From the NCBI GenBank assembly GCA_021907015.1, contig CP091064.1:2356001-2420000 (forward strand): a stretch of 64,000 nucleotides of DNA. Reading direction: 5' to 3'. The notes under the pieces are model-generated. The model saw only the letters and a list, made by a program, of their open reading frames with translations, was not told the origin of the DNA and did not search any database. The first letter of the stretch is position 1, and each line of letters begins with the position of its first letter. Both the position numbers and the translations under genes were made by a program. This stretch comes from Pectobacterium sp. PL152. Lineage in GTDB: Bacteria > Pseudomonadota > Gammaproteobacteria > Enterobacterales > Enterobacteriaceae. This document shows positions 41,886-51,981 of this stretch, in pieces.

Positions 41886-42143
41886 ATGAAAAACGTAAAA
41901 ACCATCGCCGCTGCTGTTGTTCTCGCTACCATGACTTTCGGTGCTTCTGCTGCTGAATATGTTGCACCTTCACAGACACAGAACCTGGAAAAAGCGGGCG
42001 TCGTTACCGCGACCGCTCAAGACCTCAGCTCACTACAGGCTCAGCTCGCGGCGAAAGCAGAAAAAGCAGGCGCTAAAGCTTATACCATCACGTCTGCGAC
42101 CGGTAACGATCAGCTGCGTGGCTCTGCGGTAATCTTTAACTAA
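41886..42143 (+). CDS. DUF1471 (YdgH/BhsA/McbA-like) small periplasmic protein A
   Basis: 85 residues: signal peptide MKNVKTIAAAVVLATMTFGASA-AE, then the DUF1471 domain (NLEKAGVVTATAQDLSSLQ, AEKAGAKAYTITSATGNDQLRGSAVIF). The family is linked to stress response and biofilm formation in enterobacteria. A good AAAGGA ribosome site and a strong terminator make this a monocistronic gene. Its paralogue is at 49813-50070. Confidence 0.93.
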   Translation: MKNVKTIAAAVVLATMTFGASAAEYVAPSQTQNLEKAGVVTATAQDLSSLQAQLAAKAEKAGAKAYTITSATGNDQLRGSAVIFN

Positions 42144-42208
42144 TCATTGTTTACCCTGAGTTTTTATCCCAGTTAGCTATCCTGTAAGCATCACGTATTA
42201 CCCTCTTT

Positions 42209-42245
42209 CCGGCTTGCCTCCTCATCAGGGCAAGCCGGTTTTTTT
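42209..42245 (+). terminator. Rho-independent terminator after DUF1471 gene A
   Basis: CCGGCTTGCC / GGCAAGCCGG, 10-bp stem, followed by seven T. Confidence 0.9.
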
Positions 42246-42303
42246 ATGACGGACATCCCTGTCCGTCACCCTTCGGGCCGTCGCAAGCGACGTGAATAAA
42301 GAC

Positions 42304-43716
42304 TTACGGCGTTACGTCTTGAAAACCATTTTCGGCCGCTGTCGCCGCGAACCATTTCCCACTTTTTTTCACCGTACGCTTCTGCGTTGCCAGATCAAGC
42401 TGCACAAAGCCATAGCGATTCTTGTAGGCATTCGACCACGACCAGTTATCGATAAACGTCCACATATGATAGCCGAGGCAGTTGCTGCCTTCCGCGATAC
42501 CTTTGTGTACATACTTCAGGTGCTCGCGGACAAAATCGATGCGGTAGTCATCCTGAATCTGGCCGTTGGCGTCGAAACGCTGTTCGTTCTCCACCCCCAT
42601 ACCGTTTTCCGAAATAAAACAGCGCGGATTGCCGTAATTCACCCGCAGGTTGGTCAGAATGTCATAGATACCCGGTTCGTAAATTTCCCAACCGCGATAG
42701 GGATTCATTTTTCGTCCCGGCATCTCATAGCTGGAGAAAAACCACTCGGGCATAAACGGGCTATCAGGATTGACCAGACTGTCGCGACACTGAATACGGC
42801 GCGGCTGGTAGTAGTTAATCCCCAGCAGATCGACAATCCCATCAGCCAGCAGCGCACGATCGTCTGGCTGGCAGCTCGGTAGTTGGCCGTATCGCTGGAG
42901 CAGATCGACCAGTTCCTGTGGGTACTCGCCCCTCAAAGCGGGATCGAGGAAGCTGCGATTAAACATCAGATCGGCAATGTTGGCTGCTTTAACATCAGCC
43001 GGATGCTGAGAGCGTGGATAGGAAGGCGTCAGATTGAGGATGATGCCAATTTCCCCACCCTGAGACTGTTCACGATAGGCTTTCACCGCCAGCGAATGCG
43101 CCAGCATGGTGTGATAGGCCACCGTCGCGGCACGCTTGAAATCCACCACGTTCGGGTAGTGGAAATCATACAGATACCCGCCTTCCACCGGCACCACCGG
43201 CTCATTGAACGTAAACCAGTGTTTTACCCTGTCGCCAAACAGGCGGAAGCAGGTCGCCGCATAGCCCGCATAGGCCACCACCACCGCCCGATTTTCCCAG
43301 CCGCCCAGCCGTTGCATCACCATCGGCATATCAAAATGGAACAGATTGATAAACGGCGTGATGCCCTGCGCCAGCATTTCGTCAATGACCTGATTATAAA
43401 ACGCTACCGCCTGCGGATTCGGTTCCCCGACGCCATCGGGAATCAGTCGCGCCCACGAGATCGACGTGCGGAACGTGTTGTGATTCAACGTCTTCAGCAG
43501 CGCAATGTCTTCACGCCAGTGCTGATAAAACGTGGAGGTATCCGCCGGCCCAACCTGCTGGTGAAAGCGGCCGGGCTGTGTGGCAAACCATTCGTCCCAC
43601 ACGGTGGCGCTTTTACCATAATTAAGGCTTTCGCCTTCCGTTTGCGGGGCCGAACTGGCGCTGCCCCACCAAAAATTCGCAGGAAAGCGAAAATCCTTCT
43701 GAAGATGATCGTGCAT
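42304..43716 (-). CDS. GH1 6-phospho-beta-glucosidase
   Basis: 470 residues, a GH1 TIM barrel: FPANFWWGSASSAPQTEG at the start, acid/base Glu in TFNEP (about 173) and nucleophile Glu in FISENG (about 375). It hydrolyses phosphorylated cellobiose/aryl-beta-glucosides taken in by the PTS. Last gene of the operon EIIB-EIIC-GH1. The specific paralogue (bgl, asc, cel) cannot be settled from sequence. Confidence 0.93.
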   Translation of the reverse strand: MHDHLQKDFRFPANFWWGSASSAPQTEGESLNYGKSATVWDEWFATQPGRFHQQVGPADTSTFYQHWREDIALLKTLNHNTFRTSISWARLIPDGVGEPNPQAVAFYNQVIDEMLAQGITPFINLFHFDMPMVMQRLGGWENRAVVVAYAGYAATCFRLFGDRVKHWFTFNEPVVPVEGGYLYDFHYPNVVDFKRAATVAYHTMLAHSLAVKAYREQSQGGEIGIILNLTPSYPRSQHPADVKAANIADLMFNRSFLDPALRGEYPQELVDLLQRYGQLPSCQPDDRALLADGIVDLLGINYYQPRRIQCRDSLVNPDSPFMPEWFFSSYEMPGRKMNPYRGWEIYEPGIYDILTNLRVNYGNPRCFISENGMGVENEQRFDANGQIQDDYRIDFVREHLKYVHKGIAEGSNCLGYHMWTFIDNWSWSNAYKNRYGFVQLDLATQKRTVKKSGKWFAATAAENGFQDVTP

Positions 43717-43741
43717 ACGTTCCTCTCTGCTTCACTCGTAT

Positions 43742-45064
43742 TTATGCGCTGGCGCTGGCTTCGCCTGCGGCCTGCTGTTGTTTCTCCTGCTCCTGTTTAA
43801 GCAGCGTGCGCTCATAGACTTTCAGGAACGGGTAATACATCGCGGCCGACATCACCATGCAGAGCAGGCACATGATCACCGGGCTAAACGCCCAGTTCGC
43901 CGCCCATGAGGCCCCAATCGGTGCCGGCGTTGTCCACGGCGTCAGGGAGACCACCTGTGCAATCCAGCCGAGCTTCGTCGCCGTATACGCAATGACGGCA
44001 TTAACCATCGGCACGAAAATAAACGGCAGGAACAGCAGCGGGTTCATGATGATCGGCGCACCAAACAGAATCGGTTCATTGATGTTGAAAAAGCTCGGCA
44101 CCACGCCCATGCGGCCAATCGTTCGCAGATGGACGGCACGGCTACGCAGCAGCAAAAATGCCAGCGGCAGCGTGGAACCGACCCCGCCGATCAGCAGGTA
44201 GTGATCCCAGAAACCCTGCAAATAAATATGCGGCAACGGCGCACCGGCCGAGAGCGCGGCCTGGTTCAGCGCCAGGTTGGTCATCCAGAACGGGTTCATA
44301 ATCCCGGTGACGATCAGCGCGCCGTGAATCCCGGCAAACCACAGAATCTGGCAGATGAAAACCGAAATCAGAATCGCAGGCAGCGAATCCGACGCCGAAA
44401 TCAGCGGTGCCAGCAGGTGCATAATCGCTTCGGGGATAATCATGCCGGTCGCGGACTGGATGAACAGGTTAAACGGATGCAGCGTCGCGACGATGACCAG
44501 CACGGGGATGAGGATCTCAAACGAACGCGCCACGCCGGTCGGCACCTCTTTCGGCAGACGAATCGTGATATTGCGTTTCTTCAGCCAGGCATACACCTCA
44601 CCCGCATAAATTGACGTCAGGATCGCGGTAAAAATCCCCTCCCCGGAGAAGTATTGGGTGGAAATTTGCTTGTCGTGATAAGGCGCGGCCACCAGCAAGA
44701 ATGCCATCAGTGCCAGCAGACCAGTCATGATAGGGTCCAGTTTGTAGTGCTTGCCCAGGCTGGCCCCTATCCCCACCGAGATAAAGAAGGTCATAACCCC
44801 CATACTCAGGTAGTACGGCAGCATCAGCTGTTCACGGTAGGCAACGGAGAAATCGAGCCACGCGCGGGCGAACCCCAGTGTGGTATCCGGCGCGAACGGC
44901 GGGAAGATGAACACCAGCATAAACGAACCGATGATCATAAAAGGCAGCGCGGCGATAAAACCATCACGAATCGCGATGATGTGACGCTGTTGTCCCACCA
45001 CACCCGCCAGCGGGGTAATTTTTTGCTCGATGATATTAACCATCGACTGATAGAGGCCACTCAT
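43742..45064 (-). CDS. PTS lactose/cellobiose-type EIIC permease
   Basis: 440 residues, about ten TM helices, N-terminal INIIEQKITPLAGVVGQQRHIIAIRDGFIAALPF and the EIIC block FFNINEPILFGAPIIMNP with the sugar-binding Asn-Glu. Family as in ChbC/CelB. Its ATG overlaps the EIIB stop by 4 bases (ATGA). No EIIA gene is in the window, so the phosphoryl group must come from an EIIA encoded elsewhere. Confidence 0.93.
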   Translation of the reverse strand: MSGLYQSMVNIIEQKITPLAGVVGQQRHIIAIRDGFIAALPFMIIGSFMLVFIFPPFAPDTTLGFARAWLDFSVAYREQLMLPYYLSMGVMTFFISVGIGASLGKHYKLDPIMTGLLALMAFLLVAAPYHDKQISTQYFSGEGIFTAILTSIYAGEVYAWLKKRNITIRLPKEVPTGVARSFEILIPVLVIVATLHPFNLFIQSATGMIIPEAIMHLLAPLISASDSLPAILISVFICQILWFAGIHGALIVTGIMNPFWMTNLALNQAALSAGAPLPHIYLQGFWDHYLLIGGVGSTLPLAFLLLRSRAVHLRTIGRMGVVPSFFNINEPILFGAPIIMNPLLFLPFIFVPMVNAVIAYTATKLGWIAQVVSLTPWTTPAPIGASWAANWAFSPVIMCLLCMVMSAAMYYPFLKVYERTLLKQEQEKQQQAAGEASASA

Positions 45065-45384
45065 AGCGGTTGTCCTGATTTTTCGATCAGTGAAAAGGCG
45101 AAATCCAGCACGTTGTCACCGCGCTGCATACCGTAATCCATCATATCTATCGCTGCTACGGGCACGCCTTTTCCCTCGGCTTTCTCCTGAAAGGACGCCA
45201 GCATATATTTCACCTGTGGCCCCAGCAGCACAACGTCATACTTCCCGACCTGCTCATCAAATTCATGGGCGGCGTAGGCGGCAATCTCAACGTCCAGACC
45301 ACGTGTGCTGGCCGCCTCCTTCATCTTTCTCACTAAAAGGCTGGTAGACATCCCAGCGGAACAACAAAGCATGATCCTTTTCAT
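45061..45384 (-). CDS. PTS cellobiose-type EIIB
   Basis: 107 residues from MKRIMLCCSAGMSTS. The phosphorylated Cys is residue 8 in the CSAGMSTS loop. Length and GPQVKYML strand fit the ChbB family. First gene of the operon; a LacI-type operator lies about 135 bases upstream. Confidence 0.9.
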   Translation of the reverse strand: MKRIMLCCSAGMSTSLLVRKMKEAASTRGLDVEIAAYAAHEFDEQVGKYDVVLLGPQVKYMLASFQEKAEGKGVPVAAIDMMDYGMQRGDNVLDFAFSLIEKSGQPL

Positions 45385-45515
45385 TTTCAATACCCCGTCG
45401 TCATACGTTATGAATAAAAAGCGTTACGAATAAAAAAGCGTCATCAATAAAAGCATCGTGAATAAACACGTCCATTGGACACACATGCATTGGAAACACC
45501 TCCATGGAAACACAA

Positions 45516-45531
45516 TGGAAACCGTTTTCCA
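45516..45531. promoter_or_regulatory. LacI/GalR-family operator candidate
   Basis: TGGAAACCGTTTTCCA, a near-perfect palindrome with central CG, as expected for LacI-family repressors. It lies in the 45385-45816 gap between the divergent PTS and ssu operons, nearer to the PTS genes. A degenerate half (CATGGAAAC) lies 12 bases to the left. No LacI-type gene is in the window. The rest of the gap shows no gene. Confidence 0.6.
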
Positions 45532-45816
45532 TGAAAAAAACCAATATATGAGAATAGGTTCACGAAATGATAGGTATTGCTGGAAACAATGTGAGGCAGG
45601 TCATGGAAAACGTATTTCAGACGTGAAGGACAGGTAAAACCCACTCTTGCTGTGCTTATTACGCTAAGTGTGCTGATTTCAGGCATTTTCTACTTTTGGC
45701 TATAAAAACGACAAATTGAGATTTAAAAAGCCCGCTCTCCCCTGCTATGTTTATCACCTGATGTTGCATTTTCTCGCTGTATTTTAATTTTTCGTTATAA
45801 GGGAGAGGTTATAGGC

Positions 45817-46838
45817 ATGTCATTGATGATGAAAAATCGGACACGGAAGGGCGTGGAGAAAGCGCGCCATTATGGAAAAACGTGGCGACGCGGCTACGCC
45901 ACATTCCCGCCATTCTGGCTGCCAGCGCCCTGCTTTTCATGTCCGCCTCTTATGCGCAGGACAGCGTGCCGACGCAGTTACGCGTCGGCTATCAGAAAGG
46001 CTCGATTAGTCTGGTACTGGCAAAATCACACCAGTTGCTGGAAAAGCAGTTCCCCAACACCAAAATCAGCTGGGTTGAGTTCCCCGCCGGCCCGCAGATG
46101 CTGGAAGCGCTCAACGTTGGCAGCATCGATCTGGGCGGCACTGGCGATATCCCGCCGATTTTTGCGCAGGCTGCTGGCGCAGACCTGCTGTATGTCGGCG
46201 TGGAACCGCCGAAGCCTCAGGCCGAAGTGATTCTGGTACGAGAAGACAGCCCGGTGAAAACCGTCGCTGATTTAAAAGGTCGCAAAGTCGCCTTCCAGAA
46301 AGGCTCCAGCGCGCACAATACGCTGCTGCGGGCGCTGCAACGTGACGGATTGAAATTCACCGATATCAAACCGACCTACCTGACTCCCGCTGATGCGCGC
46401 GCGGCCTTCCAGCAAGGCAACGTCGATGCATGGGCAATCTGGGATCCCTACTATTCCGCCGCGCTGCTGGAAGGTGGCGTTCGCGTGCTGGTCGATAGCA
46501 GCGGGCTGGAGAAAACCGGTTCCTTCTATCTGGCTGGTCGTCCTTATGCCGAGGCGCACGGCACCTTTATTCGCCAGGTACTGGACGAGCTGACAAAAGC
46601 CGATGCCTTAACGATCAGCGAGCGGGCGCAAAGCGTCACGCTGTTGGCAAACGCGGTAGGGCTGCCGGAAAAAGTGATTGAAACAGCGCTCGACCATCGC
46701 CCGCCGACCACCATAGAACCGCTGGATGCCGCCACGATCAAGGCACAGCAATCCACGGCCGACCTGTTTTATGAAAACCGTCTGGTACCGGTGAAGGTCA
46801 ATATCGCAGAGCGCGTCTGGCGTCCCAAGGCGAACTAA
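45817..46838 (+). pseudogene. ssuA: aliphatic sulfonate-binding periplasmic protein SsuA, start region frameshifted
   Basis: Close to E. coli SsuA: LRVGYQKGSISLVLAKSHQLLEK, WVEFPAGPQMLEALNVGSIDLG, TGDIPPIFAQAAGADLLYVG. Binds alkanesulfonates for SsuBC. The mature part and hydrophobic signal (HIPAILAASALLFMSASYAQ) are in the frame opening at GTG 45882, which has no ribosome site. The well-placed ATG at 45817 (GGGAGAGG upstream) is in another frame; one added A in 45876-45880 would join them, giving a long n-region. So either GTG 45882 is used or one base is missing. Confidence 0.88.
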
Positions 46839-46896
46839 TCCGCCTATCGCCACCCTTTTGTTTACCTCAAACAAGACTGTTCAAGGAGTTCACACC

Positions 46897-48039
46897 ATGA
46901 GTCTTAACGTATTCTGGTTTCTGCCCACCCACGGAGACGGTCGCTATCTTGGTAGCACCGAGGGCGCACGTCATGTTGACTACAGCTATCTGCAACAGGT
47001 GGCGCAAGCCGCCGAGCGGCAAGGGTTTGGCGGCGTGCTGCTGCCGACGGGCCGCTCCTGCGAGGATTCCTGGCTGGTTGCGGCATCGCTCATTCCGGTG
47101 ACACAGCGGCTAAAATTTCTCGTTGCCCTGCGCCCCGGCGTGATTTCCCCCACCATCGCCGCACGTCAGGCCGCGACACTGGACAGGCTGTCCAACGGTC
47201 GAGCGCTATTCAATCTGGTGACTGGCGGTGACCCGGAAGAGCTGGCCGCCGAAGGGCTGTTCCTCAGTCATGAAGAACGCTACGAAGCCTCGGCGGAATT
47301 CACCCATATCTGGCGCAGGCTGCTGGAAGGCGAAACCGTCGATTTCGCAGGCAAACATATTCAGGTCAAAGACGCCAAACTGCTTTATCCGCCCGTGCAG
47401 CAACCGCGCCCGCCGCTCTACTTTGGCGGATCTTCCGAGGCCGCGCAGAATCTGGCGGCAGAGCAGGTCGATCTCTACCTGACATGGGGTGAACCGCCTG
47501 AACAGGTTAAAGAAAAGCTGGCGGAGGTCCGTGCCAAAGCGGCGGCACAGGGACGTGAGGTTCGCTTCGGTATTCGCCTGCACGTCATCGTGCGGGAAAC
47601 CACCGAGGAAGCCTGGCAGGCTGCCGATCGGCTGATTTCTCATCTGGATGAAAAAACCATCGCTGACGCACAGGCGGCGCTGGCGCGTTTCGATTCCGTC
47701 GGCCAGCAGCGCATGGCCGCCCTACACGGTGGCAAAAAGGACAAGCTGGAGATTAGCCCCAATCTGTGGGCCGGCATCGGTCTGGTACGCGGCGGCGCAG
47801 GCACCGCGCTCGTTGGCGATGGCCCGACGGTGGCCGAACGCATTCAGGAATACGCGGATCTCGGGATTGATACCTTTATCCTGTCCGGCTATCCGCATCT
47901 GGAAGAGGCATATCGCGTGGGTGAACTGCTGTTCCCGCACCTCGATCTGGCGCAACAGCCCACGCCGCTGCATGCGGTGAACAACGCGGGAGAAGTGGTG
48001 GCAAACCGCTATGTGCCGCGCAAAGTCTCGCAGAGCTGA
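46897..48039 (+). CDS. ssuD: FMNH2-dependent alkanesulfonate monooxygenase SsuD
   Basis: 380 residues (E. coli 381) from [19 protein letters not shown], with AAGGAG ten bases before; the longer open frame is not needed. The conserved Cys of [22 protein letters not shown] and [14 protein letters not shown] are present. Splits alkanesulfonates into aldehyde and sulfite under sulfur starvation with FMNH2 from SsuE, which is not encoded here. Confidence 0.95.
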   Translation: MSLNVFWFLPTHGDGRYLGSTEGARHVDYSYLQQVAQAAERQGFGGVLLPTGRSCEDSWLVAASLIPVTQRLKFLVALRPGVISPTIAARQAATLDRLSNGRALFNLVTGGDPEELAAEGLFLSHEERYEASAEFTHIWRRLLEGETVDFAGKHIQVKDAKLLYPPVQQPRPPLYFGGSSEAAQNLAAEQVDLYLTWGEPPEQVKEKLAEVRAKAAAQGREVRFGIRLHVIVRETTEEAWQAADRLISHLDEKTIADAQAALARFDSVGQQRMAALHGGKKDKLEISPNLWAGIGLVRGGAGTALVGDGPTVAERIQEYADLGIDTFILSGYPHLEEAYRVGELLFPHLDLAQQPTPLHAVNNAGEVVANRYVPRKVSQS

Positions 48040-48049
48040 GGAACCGATC

Positions 48050-48844
48050 ATGGCAAGAACGCTCTCCTCACTGGCACAGCGGTTGGCTCCTTTCCTGCTC
48101 CCCGTGACGCTGCTGGTCGCGTGGCAGGTTTCCGTCGAGTTCGGCTGGCTATCCAACCGGATTTTGCCCGCGCCCAGTTCGGTGATCACCGCAGGCTGGT
48201 CGCTCATCTCTAGCGGCGAGCTGTGGCAGCATCTGGCGATCAGCGGCTGGCGCGCTCTGATTGGGTTTGCTATCGGCGGCAGCATCGGATTAGTGCTTGG
48301 CTTTATCACCGGGCTGTCGCGCTGGGGCGAGCGTCTGCTGGACAGCTCGGTGCAGATGATCCGCAACGTTCCTCATCTGGCACTGATTCCTCTGGTGATT
48401 CTGTGGTTTGGGATTGATGAGGCGGCCAAGATCTTCCTGGTGGCGCTGGGCACGCTGTTCCCGGTTTATCTCAACACCTATCACGGCATTAAAAACATCG
48501 ATCGCGGCCTGCTGGAAATGGCGCGCAGTTACGGACTGTCCGGCCTGAGCCTATTCTCTCAGGTGGTGTTGCCCGGCGCACTGCCGTCCATCATGGTCGG
48601 CATCCGCTTTGCGCTGGGCTTTATGTGGCTGACGCTCATTGTCGCGGAAACTATTTCTGCCAACTCCGGCATCGGCTACCTCGCCATGAACGCCCGCGAG
48701 TTTTTGCAAACGGACGTGGTGGTGGTCGCCATCATTCTTTACGCGCTGCTCGGCAAGCTGGCCGATATCAGCGCTCAGGGGCTGGAGCGCATTTGGCTGC
48801 GCTGGAATCCGGCTTATCAAACCTCATCGGGGGACGCATCATGA
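48050..48844 (+). CDS. ssuC: sulfonate ABC transporter permease SsuC
   Basis: 264 residues from [12 protein letters not shown] (E. coli 263). Six TM segments and the EAA loop [26 protein letters not shown]. Starts 10 bases after ssuD and overlaps ssuB by 4 bases. Confidence 0.94.
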   Translation: MARTLSSLAQRLAPFLLPVTLLVAWQVSVEFGWLSNRILPAPSSVITAGWSLISSGELWQHLAISGWRALIGFAIGGSIGLVLGFITGLSRWGERLLDSSVQMIRNVPHLALIPLVILWFGIDEAAKIFLVALGTLFPVYLNTYHGIKNIDRGLLEMARSYGLSGLSLFSQVVLPGALPSIMVGIRFALGFMWLTLIVAETISANSGIGYLAMNAREFLQTDVVVVAIILYALLGKLADISAQGLERIWLRWNPAYQTSSGDAS

Positions 48845-49640
48845 CCGCTTTTACCGATTCTGCAACGCACGCGCATTCACCGTCGCCGCTCACCAAAGGA
48901 ACGCCGCTGGCGCTGGATGCCATCACCAAACACTACGGCCACCGCACCGTGCTGAATGACGTGCAGCTGCGCATTCCGTCCGGGCAGTTTGTTGCCATTG
49001 TCGGCCGCAGTGGCTGCGGAAAAAGTACCCTGCTGCGTCTGCTCGCCGGGTTGGAAGCCGCCAGCAGCGGCGAACTACTGACTGGCACCGCACCGCTCAG
49101 CAGCGCAAAGACGACACGCGACTGATGTTTCAGGAAGCGCGCCTGCTGCCGTGGAAAAAGGTGATCGATAATGTCGGGCTGGGGCTGCGCGGTAACTGGC
49201 GTGAGAAAGCACAGGAGGCGCTGGCCTCCGTCGGGCTGGCGGATCGCGCTAACGACTGGCCGGCAGCGCTGTCCGGCGGTCAGAAACAGCGCGTCGCGCT
49301 GGCACGCGCGCTCATTCACCATCCGCGTCTGCTGCTGTTGGATGAACCGCTGGGCGCGCTGGATGCTTTAACCCGCATCGAGATGCAAAGTCTGATCGAA
49401 AATCTGTGGCGCCAGCACGGGTTCACCGTCTTGCTGGTGACGCACGATGTCTCCGAAGCCATTGCGCTGGCCGACCGGGTTATTCTGATTGAAGAAGGGT
49501 GCGTGGGGCTGGATATTACGGTCGATTTACCCCGGCCGCGGCGTCGCGGATCGGCAAAGCTAGCGGAGCTGGAAGCCCGCGTACTGGAACGCGTGCTGGC
49601 CCCAACCTCGTCTCCTCTGCCCCAGCAGGCGGCAATATAA
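48841..49640 (+). pseudogene. ssuB: sulfonate ABC transporter ATPase SsuB, one frameshift
   Basis: ATG overlaps the ssuC stop. First frame: [14 protein letters not shown] and Walker [16 protein letters not shown], ending at 49125. Second frame: Q-loop [14 protein letters not shown], signature [15 protein letters not shown], Walker [15 protein letters not shown]-loop VTHDVSEA. One base missing at about 49106-49110 ([12 protein letters not shown] restored). Without repair the ATPase lacks either the P-loop or the rest and the importer would be dead. Confidence 0.9.
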
Positions 49641-49738
49641 CCTTCATTCTGGCGATCGAGACTGTGCATCTTATCGCCAGATTTACCATCAAAAATATTG
49701 ACAGATATTCTCAAAACACTCCGTTTTTCCTTCCACCT

Positions 49739-49781
49739 GCATCGGCGTAATATCCTCTTCATCGAAAGGAAATGACCTTTC
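49739..49781 (+). promoter_or_regulatory. conserved promoter/5' UTR hairpin, DUF1471 gene B
   Basis: GCATCGGCGTAA then TATCCTCTTCAT and stem GAAAGG / CCTTTC (49764-49769 / 49776-49781). Same layout as upstream of gene A, preceded in both by CCGTTTTT. Confidence 0.6.
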
Positions 49782-49812
49782 ACTCCAAACAACATTGAAC
49801 AGGATACATCAC

Positions 49813-50070
49813 ATGAAAAACGTAAAATTCTTCGCCGCTGCTGTCGTACTTTCTACCCTGTCTTTCGGTGCTTTCGCTGCCGATCAGGTCTCTTCACAAC
49901 AGGCACAAGGCTTGGAAAAAGTGGGTGTCGTTAGCGCTACCGCCCGTAGCCTGGATTCACTGCAAGCACAGCTGGCTCAGAAAGCAGAAAAAGCCGGTGC
50001 CAGCGCCTTCACTATCACGTCTGCAACAGGTGACAACCAACTGCGCGGCGTCGCCGTTATCTACAAATAA
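49813..50070 (+). CDS. DUF1471 small periplasmic protein B
   Basis: 85 residues from MKNVKFFAAAVVLSTLSFGAFA-AD; the ATG 18 bases upstream is not used because CAGGAT precedes this one. Domain GLEKVGVVSATARSLDSLQAQ and SAFTITSATGDNQLRGVAVIY: about two thirds identical by eye to gene A, 7.7 kb away. Monocistronic with strong terminator. Stress/biofilm role by family only. Confidence 0.92.
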   Translation: MKNVKFFAAAVVLSTLSFGAFAADQVSSQQAQGLEKVGVVSATARSLDSLQAQLAQKAEKAGASAFTITSATGDNQLRGVAVIYK

Positions 50071-50100
50071 TGGCTGCTGATAAACAATCAAAAAATTAAA

Positions 50101-50130
50101 CGGACTTTCCTCACTCAAGAGGAAAGTCCG
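50101..50130. terminator. bidirectional terminator between DUF1471 gene B and dgoT
   Basis: CGGACTTTCCTC / GAGGAAAGTCCG, perfect 12-bp stem with A-run before and TTTT after. Confidence 0.92.
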
Positions 50131-50173
50131 TTTTATGGTTTTTCCAGAACCTACCGCACGCGAGTAACGAGCG

Positions 50174-51463
50174 TTAGCCTACACGCTTCACTTCACCCAC
50201 CAGTAAGATGTAAGACAGTGCGCCGACCAGCGCTACGCCAGCAATATAGGTTAGCGCCGGAGCAAAACCGTAATCCTGCGCCAGATAGCCAATAATCAAT
50301 GGCACCGTGATACCGCCCAGACCGCCGACAAAGTTGAACACGCCCCCGTCAGGCCAATCAGGCGAATCGGCGCCAGCGATGACACCAGCGACCAGGTGAT
50401 AGAAGCAAAGCCATTGCCAAAGAACGCCAGCGCCATCAGCGTCATAATCCATACTGGATCGTTGGTGTAGTTCGCCCCCATGATGCAGGTTGAAATCAAC
50501 AGGCCACAGATAATCGGCGTTTTACGCGCCAGACCAATCGATTTTCCGCTACGCACCAGACGATCCGCCACAAACCCGGACAGCAGCACGCCAACGAACG
50601 CCGCCAGGAAAGGTACCGTCGTCATAAAGCCTGCCGTCAGTGCGCTAATCTGTTTTTCCTGCGTCAGGTAATTTGGGAACCACGTCAGGAAGAACCACAG
50701 CGTAGAGGTCACAGCAAACTGCCCGATATACACGCCCACCAGTTTGCGGTTAAACACCAGCTTCCAGTCGGCCGCCGTCAACGGCGTACGCGCTTTTTTT
50801 CTCACTCGGCGCATCGCCATCAACAATACCGCCGCCTTCAGCAATGTAATCCAGCTCGGCCTGATTGATCCCTTTACTTTTCTTCGGTGGCTGATAAACA
50901 AAGTGCCAGATAATTGCCCAGACAATACCGACGCCGCCAGTGACGATGAACACCCAGTGCCAGCTCAGGATTTCCTGCAGCCAGATGAGCAATGGCGTAA
51001 GGAATGCCAGGCCAACAAACTGCCCTGACGTATAGAATCCAACGGCAGAAGCACGTTCTTGCTCAGGGAACCAACTGGTCACCATGCGGTTATTCGTCGG
51101 AAATGCAGGCGCTTCAAACAGCCCGGTCACCGCACGTAAACCAATCAGCGATGCCAGACCCGTGGCGAAACCTTGCAGCAACGTGGCAATCGACCATCCC
51201 ATGATAGCGATAAAATAGGTGACCTTCGAACCGACGCGGTCAAGGAACCAGCCGCCGGGTATTTGGCATAACGTATAGGTCCAGGCAAAGGCGGAAAAGA
51301 TATAGCCCATTTGTGTTTTTGTAATGCCGAACTCTTCCTGAATATGTGCCGACGCCACAGCCAGGTTGGCCCGATCCACATAGCAGATGACGACCGTAAT
51401 AAAAATCATCAGCAAGGTGAAATAACGCCGCTTTGTAGGACGGGTAGTTAATGTCATATCCAT
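50174..51463 (-). pseudogene. dgoT: D-galactonate MFS transporter DgoT, two frameshifts
   Basis: MFS anion:cation symporter (ACS) family. N-terminal half ([35 protein letters not shown]) is open to about 50800, where a 7-base A-run shifts the frame (two A short or one in excess); then [29 protein letters not shown] second break at C 50343-50347 (one G short on the coding strand) joins [24 protein letters not shown], ending at 50174. Repaired length is about 430 residues, as for E. coli DgoT. Last gene of the dgo cluster, separated from dgoD by 518 bases holding a repeat element. Confidence 0.88.
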
Positions 51464-51616
51464 CTTATGTTCCTGTTATTTATTAAACGGACGTTAATAC
51501 TTATTGCCCGCTATTTTTTGAACGTTCAACAACACCAGCAGTTGGTATGCTTTATTTTTCTAATGAAATAAATAACCGCGCACGCTCACTATATTTCCCT
51601 ATTTATAATGGCGTTT

Positions 51617-51743
51617 TATACTCTAAATAATTCGAGTGGCGTGAAGGCGGCAACCGCATGAATCCCCAGGAGCTTACTCAGGTAAGTGACTGGGGTGAAT
51701 AAGGGCAGCCAACGCACAAGCAGCTTGAAGTATGACGAGTATA
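51617..51743. repeat. 127-bp palindromic intergenic repeat between dgoT and dgoD
   Basis: Ends are inverted (TATACTC at 51617, GAGTATA at 51743; TTCGAGTGGC against GCAGCTTGAA). Inside is a long hairpin: CCCCAG / CTGGGG with CTTAC / GTAAG. The text AAATAATTCGAGT...CCCCAGGAGCTTAC recalls a dispersed non-coding repeat of Pectobacterium and relatives. A left-end fragment (CCCTAAATAATTCGAGTTGCAGG) recurs at 51936-51958. MITE-like. Confidence 0.75.
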
Positions 51744-51981
51744 TTTTAAAATCCCGGTGATGGCGTACCCATGATAAATGGAAGATTACTTTCCCCGGCG
51801 ACAATAAAATAAAACAGTAATCCCTCACGAAATAATATATTCCGTGATAATCCATGATTGTTCTATTCCATCGCGCCGGGGAAATACGTTATGTATTACC
51901 GATTATTCAACACCTAACCTATTGTATTTGTTAAACCCTAAATAATTCGAGTTGCAGGAAAGCCCACTCGAATGGCGGGTA

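Noticed and set aside
48625-48840. Upstream extension of the ssuB open frame
   Set aside because: It is an alternate frame of ssuC; the ATG at 48841 overlapping the ssuC stop is the normal ssuB start.
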